This document shows, piece by piece, positions 11,157-21,075 of a DNA stretch of 64,000 nt (positions within the stretch are counted from its first letter, which is position 1; each line of letters begins with the position of its first letter). Both the position numbers and the translations under genes were made by a program. The stretch covers positions 1 to 64,000 of the forward strand of contig CAIMTJ010000018.1 of the NCBI GenBank assembly GCA_903844385.1. The letters run 5' to 3'. The stretch is from an uncultured Burkholderiales bacterium. GTDB taxonomy: Bacteria; Pseudomonadota; Gammaproteobacteria; Burkholderiales; Burkholderiaceae_C. The notes beneath the pieces were generated by a model. That model ran no database searches. It worked only from the letters and a program-made list of their open reading frames with translations, and had not been told where the DNA came from.

Positions 11157-11245
11157 CAATACCACTTCAGTTTGGAAAAGGTTGGTCAAAACTCACTGGC
11201 GAGGAGTGAGCGGTCAGCCCCATTGGGCGTGGTCAATTCAAAACC

Positions 11246-11275
11246 CAATGCCGATCAATGTCGACCAATGTTGAC
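11246..11275. repeat. three 10-bp direct repeats in the acyltransferase/aat intergenic region
   Basis: CAATGCCGAT, CAATGTCGAC and CAATGTTGAC follow one another without a gap and are followed by CATTA. The 10-bp period is about one helical turn, so a protein could bind the same face. The array lies just upstream of the aat promoter. Confidence 0.6.
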
Positions 11276-11289
11276 CATTAGCGAGCCAT

Positions 11290-11318
11290 TTGGCACTTGT
11301 TAGAAAACCCTCTATCAT
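11290..11318 (+). promoter_or_regulatory. sigma-70-type promoter for aat-bpt
   Basis: TTGGCA (11290-11295), a 17-nt spacer and TATCAT (11313-11318) match the sigma-70 consensus at five of six bases in each box. The aat ATG starts only 10 nt after the -10 box, so transcription should begin within a few bases of the start codon. Confidence 0.6.
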
Positions 11319-11327
11319 GCCATAAAA

Positions 11328-12098
11328 ATGAGATCAATTTCAAAATCCCCCCCGGCTCTGCCCTTTCTTCAGCCCCAAGATCCGTTTCCTGATGTCTGCT
11401 CGGCTTGGGGGCCCGAGTCCCCCGCACCGGGCCTTTTGGCCGCTGGCGCCGATTTGTCGCTCGAGCGTTTGGTGGACGCCTACAGCCATGGCATTTTTCC
11501 CTGGTTCAGCCAAGGCGAGCCGATTTTGTGGTGGAGCACCGAGCCGCGCATGGTGCTCCACACCGAACACCTCAAGCTCCAGCGCTCGATGCTCAAAACC
11601 CTCAAGCGCTTTACCACACAAAGCGGGTGTGAAATCAAGTTCGACTCCGACTTTGAGGGCGTGATCAGCGCTTGTGCGGGCGTGAGCCGCGCTCGCCAAG
11701 GCGGCACGTGGATCACCCCGGAGATGGTCCAGGCCTACACCCAACTTCACCGAGCGGGCTTGGCCCACAGTGTCGAGACCTGGGTGCAAGGCCAATTGGT
11801 GGGGGGCCTGTACTGCGTGGCGCTGGGGCGCGCGGTGTTTGGTGAATCCATGTTCAGCTTGGCCAGCGACGCCTCCAAAATTGCGTTGTTCGCCTTGGTG
11901 GCATTTTGCCGCGACCAAGGCATTGAAATCATCGACTGCCAGCAGCAGACCCCACACCTCAAGAGCCTGGGCGCCCAGCCGATGGCCAGGCATGACTTTT
12001 TAGTGAAGGCGCAAAACGCCATGGGGCAAGGCCAGCCCAGCTGGGACTTTAAACCGATATACTGGCAAAAAATCCATCCTAGTCTGAGCCCGACGTGA
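11328..12098 (+). CDS. aat: leucyl/phenylalanyl-tRNA-protein transferase
   Basis: The 256-residue enzyme adds Leu or Phe from aminoacyl-tRNA to proteins with N-terminal Lys or Arg, marking them for ClpS/ClpAP. Family blocks are visible in order: [26 protein letters not shown] (about residues 35-60), [53 protein letters not shown] and [14 protein letters not shown]. The ATG at 11328 gives the normal distance to the DPFP block. It has no Shine-Dalgarno sequence, in line with a nearly leaderless mRNA. It overlaps bpt by GTGA, pairing the two N-end-rule transferases in one operon. Confidence 0.96.
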   Translation: MRSISKSPPALPFLQPQDPFPDVCSAWGPESPAPGLLAAGADLSLERLVDAYSHGIFPWFSQGEPILWWSTEPRMVLHTEHLKLQRSMLKTLKRFTTQSGCEIKFDSDFEGVISACAGVSRARQGGTWITPEMVQAYTQLHRAGLAHSVETWVQGQLVGGLYCVALGRAVFGESMFSLASDASKIALFALVAFCRDQGIEIIDCQQQTPHLKSLGAQPMARHDFLVKAQNAMGQGQPSWDFKPIYWQKIHPSLSPT

Positions 12099-12925
12099 CC
12101 CATCCCCACGAACTGCCCCTCCAAAGCCTTCAGTTTTACTCAACGGCGCCTTATCCCTGCAGTTATTTGGAGGACCACGAGGCCAGATCACAAGTGGCCT
12201 CACCCGGGCACTTGATCAACAGCGACGTTTACTCTGACCTCGTGGGCAAGGGCTTTCGCCGCTCAGGGCTTTTCACCTACCGACCGCACTGCGACCATTG
12301 CCAGGCGTGCACCCCACTGCGCGTGTCTAGCCTTGCGTTCAAGCCCACGCGCAGTCAACAACGCGCTTGGCGAACACACCAAGACTTGGAGGTGCGGGTC
12401 TCGCGTTTGAGCTTTGTCAAAGAGCACTATGATCTGTACCTGAGCTACCAAGCCAGCCGGCACCAAGGCGGCGGCATGGACCAAGACAGCATGGACCAAT
12501 ATGCCCAGTTCTTGCTGCAGTCTCGGGTCAACTCCAGAATTGTGGAATTTCGCACCCGAGACACTCCCAGTGCCTCCACGGCATTGAACTCCAGCCTCAC
12601 TCCTGGCGTGAGTGGCGCCACCGACTCGAGCCCCCTGTCAAGCCAGCCCTTGAGCTCCAACTCGAGACTTCAAATGGTCTCGATTCTGGATGTCTTGAAC
12701 GATGGACTCTCCGCCGTTTACACCTTCTTTGACCCCCATGCCAAGGGCAGCCTGGGCACCTACAATGTGTTGTGGCAAATTGAGCAAGCGCGGCAAATGG
12801 GTCTGCCCTATGTCTATTTGGGTTATTTGATTGAAAAAAGCCAAAAAATGAGCTACAAATCGCTCTTCAAACCCCACGAACTGCTCCAAGATGGGATCTG
12901 GTCTGAGCCTGGCGCAGGCGCTTAA
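12095..12925 (+). CDS. bpt: aspartate/glutamate leucyltransferase (Bpt-type arginyltransferase homologue)
   Basis: The 276-residue protein belongs to the ATE1/Bpt family; bacterial Bpt adds Leu to N-terminal Asp or Glu. The N-terminal domain has the cysteines PCSYL and CDHCQAC (about residues 22 and 66-72), and the C-terminal domain has [13 protein letters not shown] and [25 protein letters not shown]. The GTG start at 12095 overlaps the aat stop. Residues about 154-190 form a Ser/Thr/Pro-rich stretch between the VEFR and [10 protein letters not shown] blocks, a position where family members have only a short link. The catalytic blocks on either side are intact, so the gene is probably functional. 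Confidence 0.93.
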   Translation: MTHPHELPLQSLQFYSTAPYPCSYLEDHEARSQVASPGHLINSDVYSDLVGKGFRRSGLFTYRPHCDHCQACTPLRVSSLAFKPTRSQQRAWRTHQDLEVRVSRLSFVKEHYDLYLSYQASRHQGGGMDQDSMDQYAQFLLQSRVNSRIVEFRTRDTPSASTALNSSLTPGVSGATDSSPLSSQPLSSNSRLQMVSILDVLNDGLSAVYTFFDPHAKGSLGTYNVLWQIEQARQMGLPYVYLGYLIEKSQKMSYKSLFKPHELLQDGIWSEPGAGA

Positions 12926-12976
12926 AAATACCAAAAAAGCTCAACCCTCCATTGGCAAAGCCAGTAAGATGTTGAC

Positions 12977-13816
12977 ATGAATTACAACAACAAGCTTGAT
13001 CGATCAGCGCACGATTCCAGTGGCGGCTCCCACGAGTTGGGCACGTCAGTGAGCTCGAACACGCTCACGCCCACTATCCAAGTTTTGCAACGCATGTTCA
13101 GCTTGATCGATCTCTTGGCCTCGCGCCAAGGCGCCATGAGCTTGAAAGAGATCAGCGAAAAAACCCTGCTTCACCCCTCCACCGCACATCGAATTTTGAA
13201 CGACCTCGCCATTGGACGTTATGTCGAGCGCGCCGATGTGGGGAGCTACCGATTGGGCCTGCGCTTGCTGGAATTGGGCAATGCGGTCAAAGAAAGGCTC
13301 AATGTGCGCGATGCGGCCTTGGAGCCCATGCGGGAGTTGCACCGCTTGATTGAGCAGTCGGTGAATTTAAGCCTGTGCCAAGGCGACGAGATCGTCTACA
13401 TCGAACGCGCTTACAGCGAGCGGTCTGGCATGCAAGTCGTGCGCGCCATTGGCGGGCATGCACCGCTGCACCTCACCTCTGTGGGCAAGCTTTTCTTGGC
13501 CACCCAAAACCCACAAGAGTTGCATGCCTACGCCCTTCGCACACAACTCAAGGGCAACACCAAAAATAGCCTCAACGACTTTGCCAAGTTGTCGCAAGAC
13601 CTGGAGAGGGTGAGAGAGAGTGGCGTCGCGCGCGACAATGAGGAATTGGAGCTTGGGGTGAAATGCATGGCGTGTGGCATTTATGACGACCAAGATCAGT
13701 TGGTGGCTGGACTGTCGATCTCTGCCCCAGCGGACCGACTCGATGAGATCTGGTTGGCCCAATTGCAAGAGACGGCGCGTCAAATCTCACACGCGCTGGG
13801 TCACCGCGAGGCTTAA
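12977..13816 (+). CDS. IclR-family transcriptional regulator
   Basis: The 279-residue protein has a winged helix-turn-helix (about residues 40-95, with LKEISEKTLLHPSTAHRILN and the wing GSYRLGLRLLELG). An IclR effector domain follows (DEIVYIERAYSERSG, GHAPLHLTSVGKLFLA, EELELGVKCMACGIYD, VAGLSISAPADRL). IclR proteins usually act as dimers on operons for aromatic or carboxylic acid use. It sits 51 bp after bpt on the same strand, and no catabolic operon is adjacent, so its target is not evident. The first 35 residues are polar and unlike the family, so the true start could be later than the ATG at 12977. Confidence 0.9.
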   Translation: MNYNNKLDRSAHDSSGGSHELGTSVSSNTLTPTIQVLQRMFSLIDLLASRQGAMSLKEISEKTLLHPSTAHRILNDLAIGRYVERADVGSYRLGLRLLELGNAVKERLNVRDAALEPMRELHRLIEQSVNLSLCQGDEIVYIERAYSERSGMQVVRAIGGHAPLHLTSVGKLFLATQNPQELHAYALRTQLKGNTKNSLNDFAKLSQDLERVRESGVARDNEELELGVKCMACGIYDDQDQLVAGLSISAPADRLDEIWLAQLQETARQISHALGHREA

Positions 13817-13834
13817 AGCGCCAGGCCAGTCACG

Positions 13835-13857
13835 CCGCCCCAAAGCCCTGGGGGCGG
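13835..13857. terminator. GC-rich hairpin between convergent IclR and endopeptidase genes
   Basis: CCGCCCC (13835-13841) can pair with GGGGCGG (13851-13857) around a 9-nt loop in the 54-bp gap between two convergent stops. There is no T-run on either strand, so it is at best a weak or Rho-assisted bidirectional terminator. Confidence 0.35.
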
Positions 13858-13870
13858 GAGGTACCAGCCG

Positions 13871-14911
13871 TTAACTTTGCGGCAAAATTCCCGAATGGTG
13901 CACTTCCACCCAATGGCGCACCCGCTCGGCATCGGCGATGCGGCTCAAACGACCGGCCGAATCCAACAGCACCATGATGAGGTGTCTGCCCGCAATTTTG
14001 GTTTGCATGACCAAGCACTGACCGGCTTCGCTGATATAGCCTGTTTTTTGCAGACCGATCTCCCAGTTGGGGTTTTTCACCAACCGGTTGGTGGTGTGAA
14101 AGCTCATGGGCCGGTTGCCCACTTCCACCGTGTAGCTCGGTGTCGTGGTGAAGTCTCTGAGCAAAGAGTCTTGATAGGCATGCCCCACCAAGGTGGCCAG
14201 GTCTTTGGCGCTCGACTGGTTCTTGCTCGACAAACCGGTGGGCTCATGGTAGTGCGTGTCCTTCATGCCCAGCAAAGTGGCCTTGTCGTTCATCTTTTGC
14301 ACGAAGGCCTCTAGGCCACCCGGAAATGTCCTGCCCAAGGCGTGGGCGGCTCGGTTTTCACTGGCCATCAGCGCCAAGTGCAGCATCTCCATGCGGGGCA
14401 ATGACGTGCCCACTTTGAGTCGAGATGAGCTATTTTTTTCGGTATCGACATCGTCTTGTGTGATGGTGAGCATCTCGTTCATATCGAGCTTGGCCTCACT
14501 CACCAACACCCCCGTCATCAATTTCGTGATGGAGGCAATGGGGAGGACGGCTTGATCGTTTTTGCTCAGCAGCACCTCGTTGGTGTCTTGGTCAATGACG
14601 TAAGCCACACTGGACTTCAAAGCCAAGTCGTCGCTGCCCTCGTGCAAGCCTGCCAACTGACCAAATGAGGGCTTCAAGGGAACATTCGCTGCCGCGCGAC
14701 GGGCGCGGTGGCTCAGTGGACGATGCGCGGCCTTGTGCGCTTTGAGGCTTGAGGCGCTCGAGACGGGTTCGTGGCTCTGCACAGCATGAGCCAACTGACC
14801 GCCACACAAAATCAGCAGTAGCGCGAACGCTCCCCAAAGTGTTTTGATCAACACGTTTCTCCAAATGTTGTCACGGATCGTCCAGTTGACAAGCGCTCGG
14901 CGAGTGCTCAT
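13871..14911 (-). CDS. pbpG: D-alanyl-D-alanine endopeptidase (penicillin-binding protein 7 type)
   Basis: An S11-family serine peptidase of 346 residues. After an N-terminal signal or anchor (about residues 25-45) come the three active-site motifs: SITK in LPIASITKLMTG, SEN in LMASENRAAHALG and KTG in GLQKTGYISEAG. The family cuts D-Ala-meso-DAP cross-links in peptidoglycan. The length and lack of a C-terminal amphipathic anchor fit PbpG rather than DacA/DacC. I chose the ATG at 14911; a GTG seven codons upstream (14932) is an equal alternative and neither has a good Shine-Dalgarno. It is a single gene, convergent with the IclR gene. The 234-bp gap toward pssA holds nothing clear. Confidence 0.9.
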   Translation of the reverse strand: MSTRRALVNWTIRDNIWRNVLIKTLWGAFALLLILCGGQLAHAVQSHEPVSSASSLKAHKAAHRPLSHRARRAAANVPLKPSFGQLAGLHEGSDDLALKSSVAYVIDQDTNEVLLSKNDQAVLPIASITKLMTGVLVSEAKLDMNEMLTITQDDVDTEKNSSSRLKVGTSLPRMEMLHLALMASENRAAHALGRTFPGGLEAFVQKMNDKATLLGMKDTHYHEPTGLSSKNQSSAKDLATLVGHAYQDSLLRDFTTTPSYTVEVGNRPMSFHTTNRLVKNPNWEIGLQKTGYISEAGQCLVMQTKIAGRHLIMVLLDSAGRLSRIADAERVRHWVEVHHSGILPQS

Positions 14912-15145
14912 CCGGATAGGTTTCGTGCTCACAGTATACCAAAATCAAAAAAACTTGCAAGATCATAGACTTGCATGATTTTTATGAGGTAAGACCCGCC
15001 CATGAACCCCTCCCTGGTTTGGCCAACACACCCAGACGCGAGCGCAGCCTGTCCTGCCCACGACCTGGTCTGATTGCCACAGGCCCGAGGCTTGGGACGC
15101 ATCCTGGTGCCATGGTCTGCCCATGACAGCCCCACCACGGGGAGC

Positions 15146-16045
15146 TCAGTGAGGGGGGGTGCGATGCGGCTCGGGCGCTTCTTTCTCGCTCAACTCCGGG
15201 TCGTGCAGGCCTTGCTCGTCGGGCTCATCGGTGGAGGTGCTGATGACACTCACCTGAATTCCCTTGGCTTTACGCCAAGCGTAAATCACGTAACCACTCA
15301 AGGCGTAGGCAACGAATAAAGAAAACAACACGATGGGGGGGTGAATATTGATGATGGCAATGAGCAAGGCCAAAAAAACGATGGTGGCAAAGGGCACGCT
15401 TTTTTTCATTTGCACGTCTTTGAAACTATAAAAGGGGGCGTTCGTGACCATGGTGAGTCCGGCCAAAAGGCTGAGCGCAAACATCACCCAAGACACTTGC
15501 TCGCCAGAAACACCCGCATCGTTGATCACCCAAATAAAGCCCGTGAGCACGGCCGCCGCTGCAGGCGAAGGCAAGCCCTGAAAGTAGCGCCTGTCCACCA
15601 CCTGTGTATTGACATTGAAACGCGCCAAACGAAGTGCGGCACAAGCGCAATACAAAAACGCAGCAATCCAGCCCCACCGCCCCAGCCCCTTGAGCGCCCA
15701 CTCGTAGGCAATGAGAGCGGGTGCTGCACCAAAGGAGACCATGTCCGAGAGTGAGTCCATTTGCTCACCAAAGGCACTTTGTGTGTTGGTCATGCGCGCA
15801 ACACGACCGTCCATGGCATCCAAAATCATGGCGCAAAACACCCCCATCGCAGCCAGATCAAATCGCTCATTCATGGCCATCACAATGGCATAAAAGCCAC
15901 CAAAGAGGGCCGCCAAGGTGACCAAATTGGGCAACATGTAAATGCCTTTTCTGGGCTTGGGCCGCAAGGGGTCGGGCGTCGGCGATAAGGTTTTGGTGCT
16001 TTTCATCTCCGCGGGCTTCTCACTGTTAGGGGCTCCCTCATTCAT
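15146..16045 (-). CDS. pssA: CDP-diacylglycerol-serine O-phosphatidyltransferase
   Basis: The 299-residue membrane enzyme makes phosphatidylserine from CDP-diacylglycerol and serine. The CDP-alcohol phosphotransferase signature is complete in the stretch starting DAMDGRVARMTN and ending QMDSLSDMVSFG (about residues 78-105). About seven hydrophobic helices follow the polar first 35 residues. It is the type II membrane-embedded form, unrelated to E. coli PssA. It follows psd on the same strand after 98 bp, so the two consecutive steps of phosphatidylethanolamine synthesis lie together. The polar N- and C-terminal tails are variable in the family. Confidence 0.93.
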   Translation of the reverse strand: MNEGAPNSEKPAEMKSTKTLSPTPDPLRPKPRKGIYMLPNLVTLAALFGGFYAIVMAMNERFDLAAMGVFCAMILDAMDGRVARMTNTQSAFGEQMDSLSDMVSFGAAPALIAYEWALKGLGRWGWIAAFLYCACAALRLARFNVNTQVVDRRYFQGLPSPAAAAVLTGFIWVINDAGVSGEQVSWVMFALSLLAGLTMVTNAPFYSFKDVQMKKSVPFATIVFLALLIAIINIHPPIVLFSLFVAYALSGYVIYAWRKAKGIQVSVISTSTDEPDEQGLHDPELSEKEAPEPHRTPPH

Positions 16046-16143
16046 AACATCCCCCGCGGCTCAAGCCACCAACGCAGCAACAGACTGCGCGAGAACAAGC
16101 CCGCAAAAGACAACGGCAGTGGCAACATGGGGCGCGCCTAGGA

Positions 16144-16791
16144 TCAAAGTTTGGCCAAAACAGTCATCGTGGCCTTGACCTTGTCACCGGGCGAGACTTT
16201 GACCGTGGCATCGATGGGCAGGTAAACATCCACCCGTGAGCCAAAGCGGATGAATCCGTAGCGCTCACCCTTGGTGAGGGTCTGACCGACTTGGGCGTAG
16301 CAAAGAATTCTCCTGGCAATCAAGCCCGCGACTTGCACCAAGGTGACGGTTTTGGCCTCGCCATGAAACTGCGCCTCAATCACCATGGCGTTGCGTTCGT
16401 TTTCACTCGACGCCTTGTCCAAGTCGGCGTTGAAGAACTGACCGGGCGAATAAGCAAGACTGGTCACCACACCGTCCACACTGGCGCGGTTGCTGTGGAC
16501 ATTAAAGACATTCATGAAAACGCTGATCAAAATGGCCTCACGCTGGGCATAAGGATCATGGGTCCTCTCGACCTTGATCACCCGCCCGTCTGCCGGAGCC
16601 AGCACCGCATCCACATCGTCTGGAATGGGGCGAGGCGGGTCGCGAAAGAATTGAATCACAAACACGGCCACCACATCCAGCGGCAAGCCCCAGGCCCAAG
16701 AGCCCCACCAATGCCCCAGACAGGCAAGTACAAGGCTCAGTGCAATGAAAGGCCAACCCTCTCGGGCCAACAGGGGGTGCGGATAGTTCAA
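16144..16791 (-). CDS. psd: phosphatidylserine decarboxylase proenzyme
   Basis: A short-form Psd of 215 residues. It converts phosphatidylserine to phosphatidylethanolamine and self-cleaves to form a pyruvoyl group. The cleavage serine is in [11 protein letters not shown] near residue 183. Other family blocks are [18 protein letters not shown] and [13 protein letters not shown]. Two N-terminal hydrophobic segments (about residues 12-45) anchor it in the inner membrane. It lies between ilvC and pssA, the usual Burkholderiales order, but a strong terminator after ilvC means it is probably transcribed from its own promoter in 16792-17057. Confidence 0.94.
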   Translation of the reverse strand: MNYPHPLLAREGWPFIALSLVLACLGHWWGSWAWGLPLDVVAVFVIQFFRDPPRPIPDDVDAVLAPADGRVIKVERTHDPYAQREAILISVFMNVFNVHSNRASVDGVVTSLAYSPGQFFNADLDKASSENERNAMVIEAQFHGEAKTVTLVQVAGLIARRILCYAQVGQTLTKGERYGFIRFGSRVDVYLPIDATVKVSPGDKVKATMTVLAKL

Positions 16792-16871
16792 GAGGCTCCT
16801 AGCGGACTACACAGTCACATGATGTTCACAATCCGACCATTGTAATGCCAATAGTGCGTTGTAAATGAGTT

Positions 16872-16909
16872 CAAAAGAGCTCTTTATTAAATTGGAGTGA
16901 GCTCTTTTG
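16872..16909. repeat. perfect 11-bp inverted repeat upstream of psd
   Basis: CAAAAGAGCTC (16872-16882) and GAGCTCTTTTG (16899-16909) are perfect reverse complements separated by 16 AT-rich bases. The element is about 80 bp upstream of psd. It could be an operator or a hairpin. The rest of the 355-bp gap 16792-17146 holds the ilvC terminator and no gene. Confidence 0.6.
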
Positions 16910-17057
16910 TATGCATTGTAGATCTCGCGCCCACGTATTGAAGTCGCAGTCGACTGGCTTTGGGCTTATTTCTCAGCCCCTGCCTTGAGCCGCCACACTC
17001 GAGCCCACCCCATCAGTCCATCTGAGCCGCCCAACGCTCCAGGGCAGGCCAAGACGC

Positions 17058-17084
17058 AAAAAAGGGCCTGCACTGCAGGCCCTT
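17058..17084 (-). terminator. intrinsic terminator after ilvC
   Basis: A perfect 11-bp stem (AAGGGCCTGCA / TGCAGGCCCTT, 17062-17084) with a one-base centre is followed on the minus strand by a T-run (plus-strand A 17058-17063). It lies 63 nt past the ilvC stop. Confidence 0.85.
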
Positions 17085-17146
17085 CAAAGAGCGTTGGGCT
17101 TGGGGCTAGCACGGGGTGAGCGCGCAGCCTGACTGAGACACTCGGA

Positions 17147-18178
<1,032 letters not shown>

Positions 18179-18233
18179 TTAGGGGTCAATTGTTCAACAA
18201 ACTCTTTAATCTTTCGCTCAGACAAGCGACCTA

Positions 18234-18725
18234 TTAAACTCTTAAAATCCGCTCACCTCGTCCAATGCCACAGGCCCCCGTGCGCACGGTCTCCAAAATT
18301 GAGGAGTGATCGATGGCTTGTAAAAACGCATCGTTTTTGGCCTGATCACCGGTGAGCTCCAAGGTGTAGCTCTTTTCGGTCACATCGATGATGCGGCCGC
18401 GAAAAATATCGGCCATGCGCTTCATCTCTTCGCGCTCTTTGCCCACTGCCCTCACTTTGACGAGCATCATCTCGCGCTCGGTGTAGGGGCCTTCGGTCAA
18501 ATCCACCACCTTCACAACCTCAATGAGTCGGTTCAAGTGCTTGGTGATTTGTTCAATCACGTCATCGGATCCACTGGTTTGAATCGTCATGCGCGAGAGC
18601 GACGCATCTTCGGTGGGCGCCACCGACAAGGACTCAATGTTGTAGCCCCTGGCTGAAAACAGCCCCACCACCCTGGAGAGTGCGCCGGGTTCGTTTTCCA
18701 GCAAGACCGAAATGATGTGTTTCAT
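18234..18725 (-). CDS. ilvH: acetolactate synthase small (regulatory) subunit
   Basis: The 163-residue protein has an N-terminal ACT domain (ISVLLENEPGALSRVVGLFS, then NIESLSVAPTEDASLSRMT), which binds valine for feedback inhibition. The C-terminal half is ACT-like and family-typical. The length matches IlvH/IlvN of proteobacteria. It lies 202 bp after ilvB, a wide gap for this pair; the gap (18726-18927) has no ORF or clear terminator that I can support. Confidence 0.95.
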   Translation of the reverse strand: MKHIISVLLENEPGALSRVVGLFSARGYNIESLSVAPTEDASLSRMTIQTSGSDDVIEQITKHLNRLIEVVKVVDLTEGPYTEREMMLVKVRAVGKEREEMKRMADIFRGRIIDVTEKSYTLELTGDQAKNDAFLQAIDHSSILETVRTGACGIGRGERILRV

Positions 18726-18927
18726 AAAAATATCCTCTTGTTGTGACCCTCCCCTTGCGGCGGTAACCCCAAGGCTTGGTCAGCAATAGATCATTCAAAC
18801 CATTCAAAAATCAACAATTCAGTTGTCGAGAAAGACCCCAGTGTGCACAAAGGGTATTCGTGATGAGAGGGGGATTTCATCTCCAACCGAGGGTTTTGGC
18901 CGGCACCGCGGTGCAGACCCACTTGCA

Positions 18928-20715
18928 TTACAAATCCTCGCTGCCCATGAGCATCTCCGTGATGCCCTTGCCCGCTTGGACCATCGGAAAGACGTTCTCG
19001 GTTTGATCGGTCCTGAAGTCCATGAACACCGTTCTGTCTTTGAGACGACGCGCTTCGCGAAGAGCGGGTTCTACATCCTCGTGCCTCTCAATGAGCAAAC
19101 CCACATGTCCATAAGCCTCGGCCAATTTCACGAAATCAGGCAAAGCGTCCATGTAGCTGTGGCTGTAGCGGCCTGAGTATTCGATTTCTTGCCACTGACG
19201 CACCATGCCGAGATAGCGGTTGTTGAGGGCCACAATTTTGATGGGGGTGTTGTACTGCAAACAAGTGGAGAGCTCTTGGATGCACATCTGCACCGAGCCT
19301 TCACCCGTCACACAAAACACCTCCGCATCGGGCTTGGCCAGCTTGACCCCCATGGCATAAGGGATCCCCACGCCCATGGTGCCCAAACCGCCAGAGTTGA
19401 TCCAACGCCGGGGTTCATCAAAGCGGTAATACTGAGCGGCCCACATCTGGTGCTGGCCCACATCGGAGGTGATGTAGGTGTCTTGGTCCTTGGTCATATT
19501 CCAAAGTGTCTCGACCACATACTGGGGTTTGATCACAGAGGTGTTGGCTCGGTCATAGTCCAAACAATGGCGATCGCGCCACTGGGCGATGGTGCTCCAC
19601 CAAGCAGCGAGCGACTGGGGGTCGATGCGCTCTTTGTGCTCGTGCAACATGTTCAGCATCTCGGTGAGCACCGCTTTGACATCGCCCACAATCGGCACGT
19701 CCACCTTCACCCGCTTGGAGATGCTCGAAGGATCGATGTCAATGTGGATGATTTTTCGCTCGTTTTGGGCGAAATGTTTGGGGTTACCAATGACGCGGTC
19801 ATCAAAGCGCGCGCCCACAGCGAGCAAGACATCGCAGTGCTGCATGGCGTTGTTGGCCTCAATGGTGCCGTGCATGCCAAGCATGCCTAAGAATTTGGGG
19901 TCGCTCGCGGGGTAGGCGCCCAAGCCCATCAAGGTGTTGGTACACGGCACGCCCAAGGCATCGACCAAGGTCCTGAGTTCTTGCGAGGCGTTGGAGAGCA
20001 GCACACCACCGCCCGTGTAAATGTAGGGGCGCTTGGCGCTCAAGAGCATCTGCAAGGCTTTTCTGATTTGTCCCCCGTGGCCTTTTCTGACTGGGTTGTA
20101 AGAGCGCATCTCCACCGGATGGTGGTCTGGCACGTACATTGTTTTGTTGAATGACACGTCCTTGGGGATGTCCACCACCACAGGACCTGGTCGACCGGTC
20201 TTGGCAATGTGAAAGGCCTTTTTGATCGTTTGCGCCAAGTCTTTGACGTCTTTGACCAAAAAGTTGTGTTTGACAATGGGTCGCGTGATCCCTACGGTGT
20301 CGCACTCTTGAAAAGCATCGAGCCCAATGGCATGGGTGGGCACTTGACCGGTGATGATCACCAAGGGAATGCTGTCCATGTAAGCCGTGGCAATGCCCGT
20401 CACCGCATTGGTGACACCGGGCCCGGACGTGACCAAGGCCACACCGACATCGCCCGTGGCCCGGGCATAGCCATCGGCCGCGTGCACGGCGGCTTGCTCG
20501 TGGCGAACGAGCACGTGTTGAATGGTGTCTTGTTTGTAAAGAGCGTCGTAAATATAGAGAACCGCCCCGCCAGGGTAGCCCCACAGATATTTGACGTTTT
20601 CGGCCTGCAAGGCCTTGACCATGATCTCTGAGCCCATGAGCTCCATGGCGGCTTCATGATGTTCGCCAGAAGCCACGGCGCTGGCAGCGTTGAGCTGCGC
20701 TTTATTGATTTCCAT
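18928..20715 (-). CDS. ilvB: acetolactate synthase large (catalytic) subunit
   Basis: The 595-residue thiamine diphosphate enzyme condenses two pyruvates to acetolactate, or pyruvate with 2-oxobutyrate. Features in order are: the N-terminal catalytic Glu in VRHEQAAVHAADGYARATG, the FAD-binding middle domain, and the ThDP motif beginning GEGSVQMCIQEL and ending with the metal-binding NNRYLGMVRQ (about residues 470-505). The first 25 residues (to about HHEAAMEL) are a polar extension. It is the first gene of the ilv operon. The leader 20716-21000 contains two adjacent perfect hairpins but no Ile/Val/Leu-rich leader peptide that I could find. Confidence 0.96.
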   Translation of the reverse strand: MEINKAQLNAASAVASGEHHEAAMELMGSEIMVKALQAENVKYLWGYPGGAVLYIYDALYKQDTIQHVLVRHEQAAVHAADGYARATGDVGVALVTSGPGVTNAVTGIATAYMDSIPLVIITGQVPTHAIGLDAFQECDTVGITRPIVKHNFLVKDVKDLAQTIKKAFHIAKTGRPGPVVVDIPKDVSFNKTMYVPDHHPVEMRSYNPVRKGHGGQIRKALQMLLSAKRPYIYTGGGVLLSNASQELRTLVDALGVPCTNTLMGLGAYPASDPKFLGMLGMHGTIEANNAMQHCDVLLAVGARFDDRVIGNPKHFAQNERKIIHIDIDPSSISKRVKVDVPIVGDVKAVLTEMLNMLHEHKERIDPQSLAAWWSTIAQWRDRHCLDYDRANTSVIKPQYVVETLWNMTKDQDTYITSDVGQHQMWAAQYYRFDEPRRWINSGGLGTMGVGIPYAMGVKLAKPDAEVFCVTGEGSVQMCIQELSTCLQYNTPIKIVALNNRYLGMVRQWQEIEYSGRYSHSYMDALPDFVKLAEAYGHVGLLIERHEDVEPALREARRLKDRTVFMDFRTDQTENVFPMVQAGKGITEMLMGSEDL

Positions 20716-20893
20716 GTTAAACCTTTGTGAATTTCAGACAGAAAAACGCTGGGGTGCCTTTGGGCGAGTTCTCTTGAAACCGCTGCAAGACTTGAGACCT
20801 GAGGCCATGAACGCTGCAGTGCGTTGTGCCCAGATCCGTTTCGACGTATTTCTCAATACGAAGCCTTCGATTATGACACCGTTTTTAATCAAA

Positions 20894-20943
20894 CAGTGTT
20901 GTTCCCACAACACTGCCCCTCCTCGTTCACGCAAAAGGAGGGG
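20894..20943. repeat. two back-to-back perfect hairpins upstream of ilvB
   Basis: CAGTGTTGT/ACAACACTG (20894-20902 and 20907-20915, loop TCCC) is directly followed by CCCCTCCT/AGGAGGGG (20916-20923 and 20936-20943, 12-nt loop). They lie in the 360-bp gap between ilvB (minus) and the sigma factor gene (plus), about 180 bp from the ilvB start. The gap has no other gene. The hairpins could be an attenuator in the ilvB leader, or terminators of an unseen small RNA. Confidence 0.6.
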
Positions 20944-21075
20944 GGCTGAGCGCGCAGGACGATGAAATGAGCAAGCCGTGAGCGGCAAAAAAACAAGCCC
21001 CATTGAGCTCTAAGCCCCGCTTGGGGGCGAGAAGCCCTCTACAATGCGACATCTGTCATTGAACACCGCCTCACT

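Noticed and set aside
20734-21003. Possible ilvB leader peptide (89-codon minus-strand frame)
   Set aside because: It is too long, lacks a run of Ile, Val or Leu codons and does not align with the hairpins as a leader peptide should.
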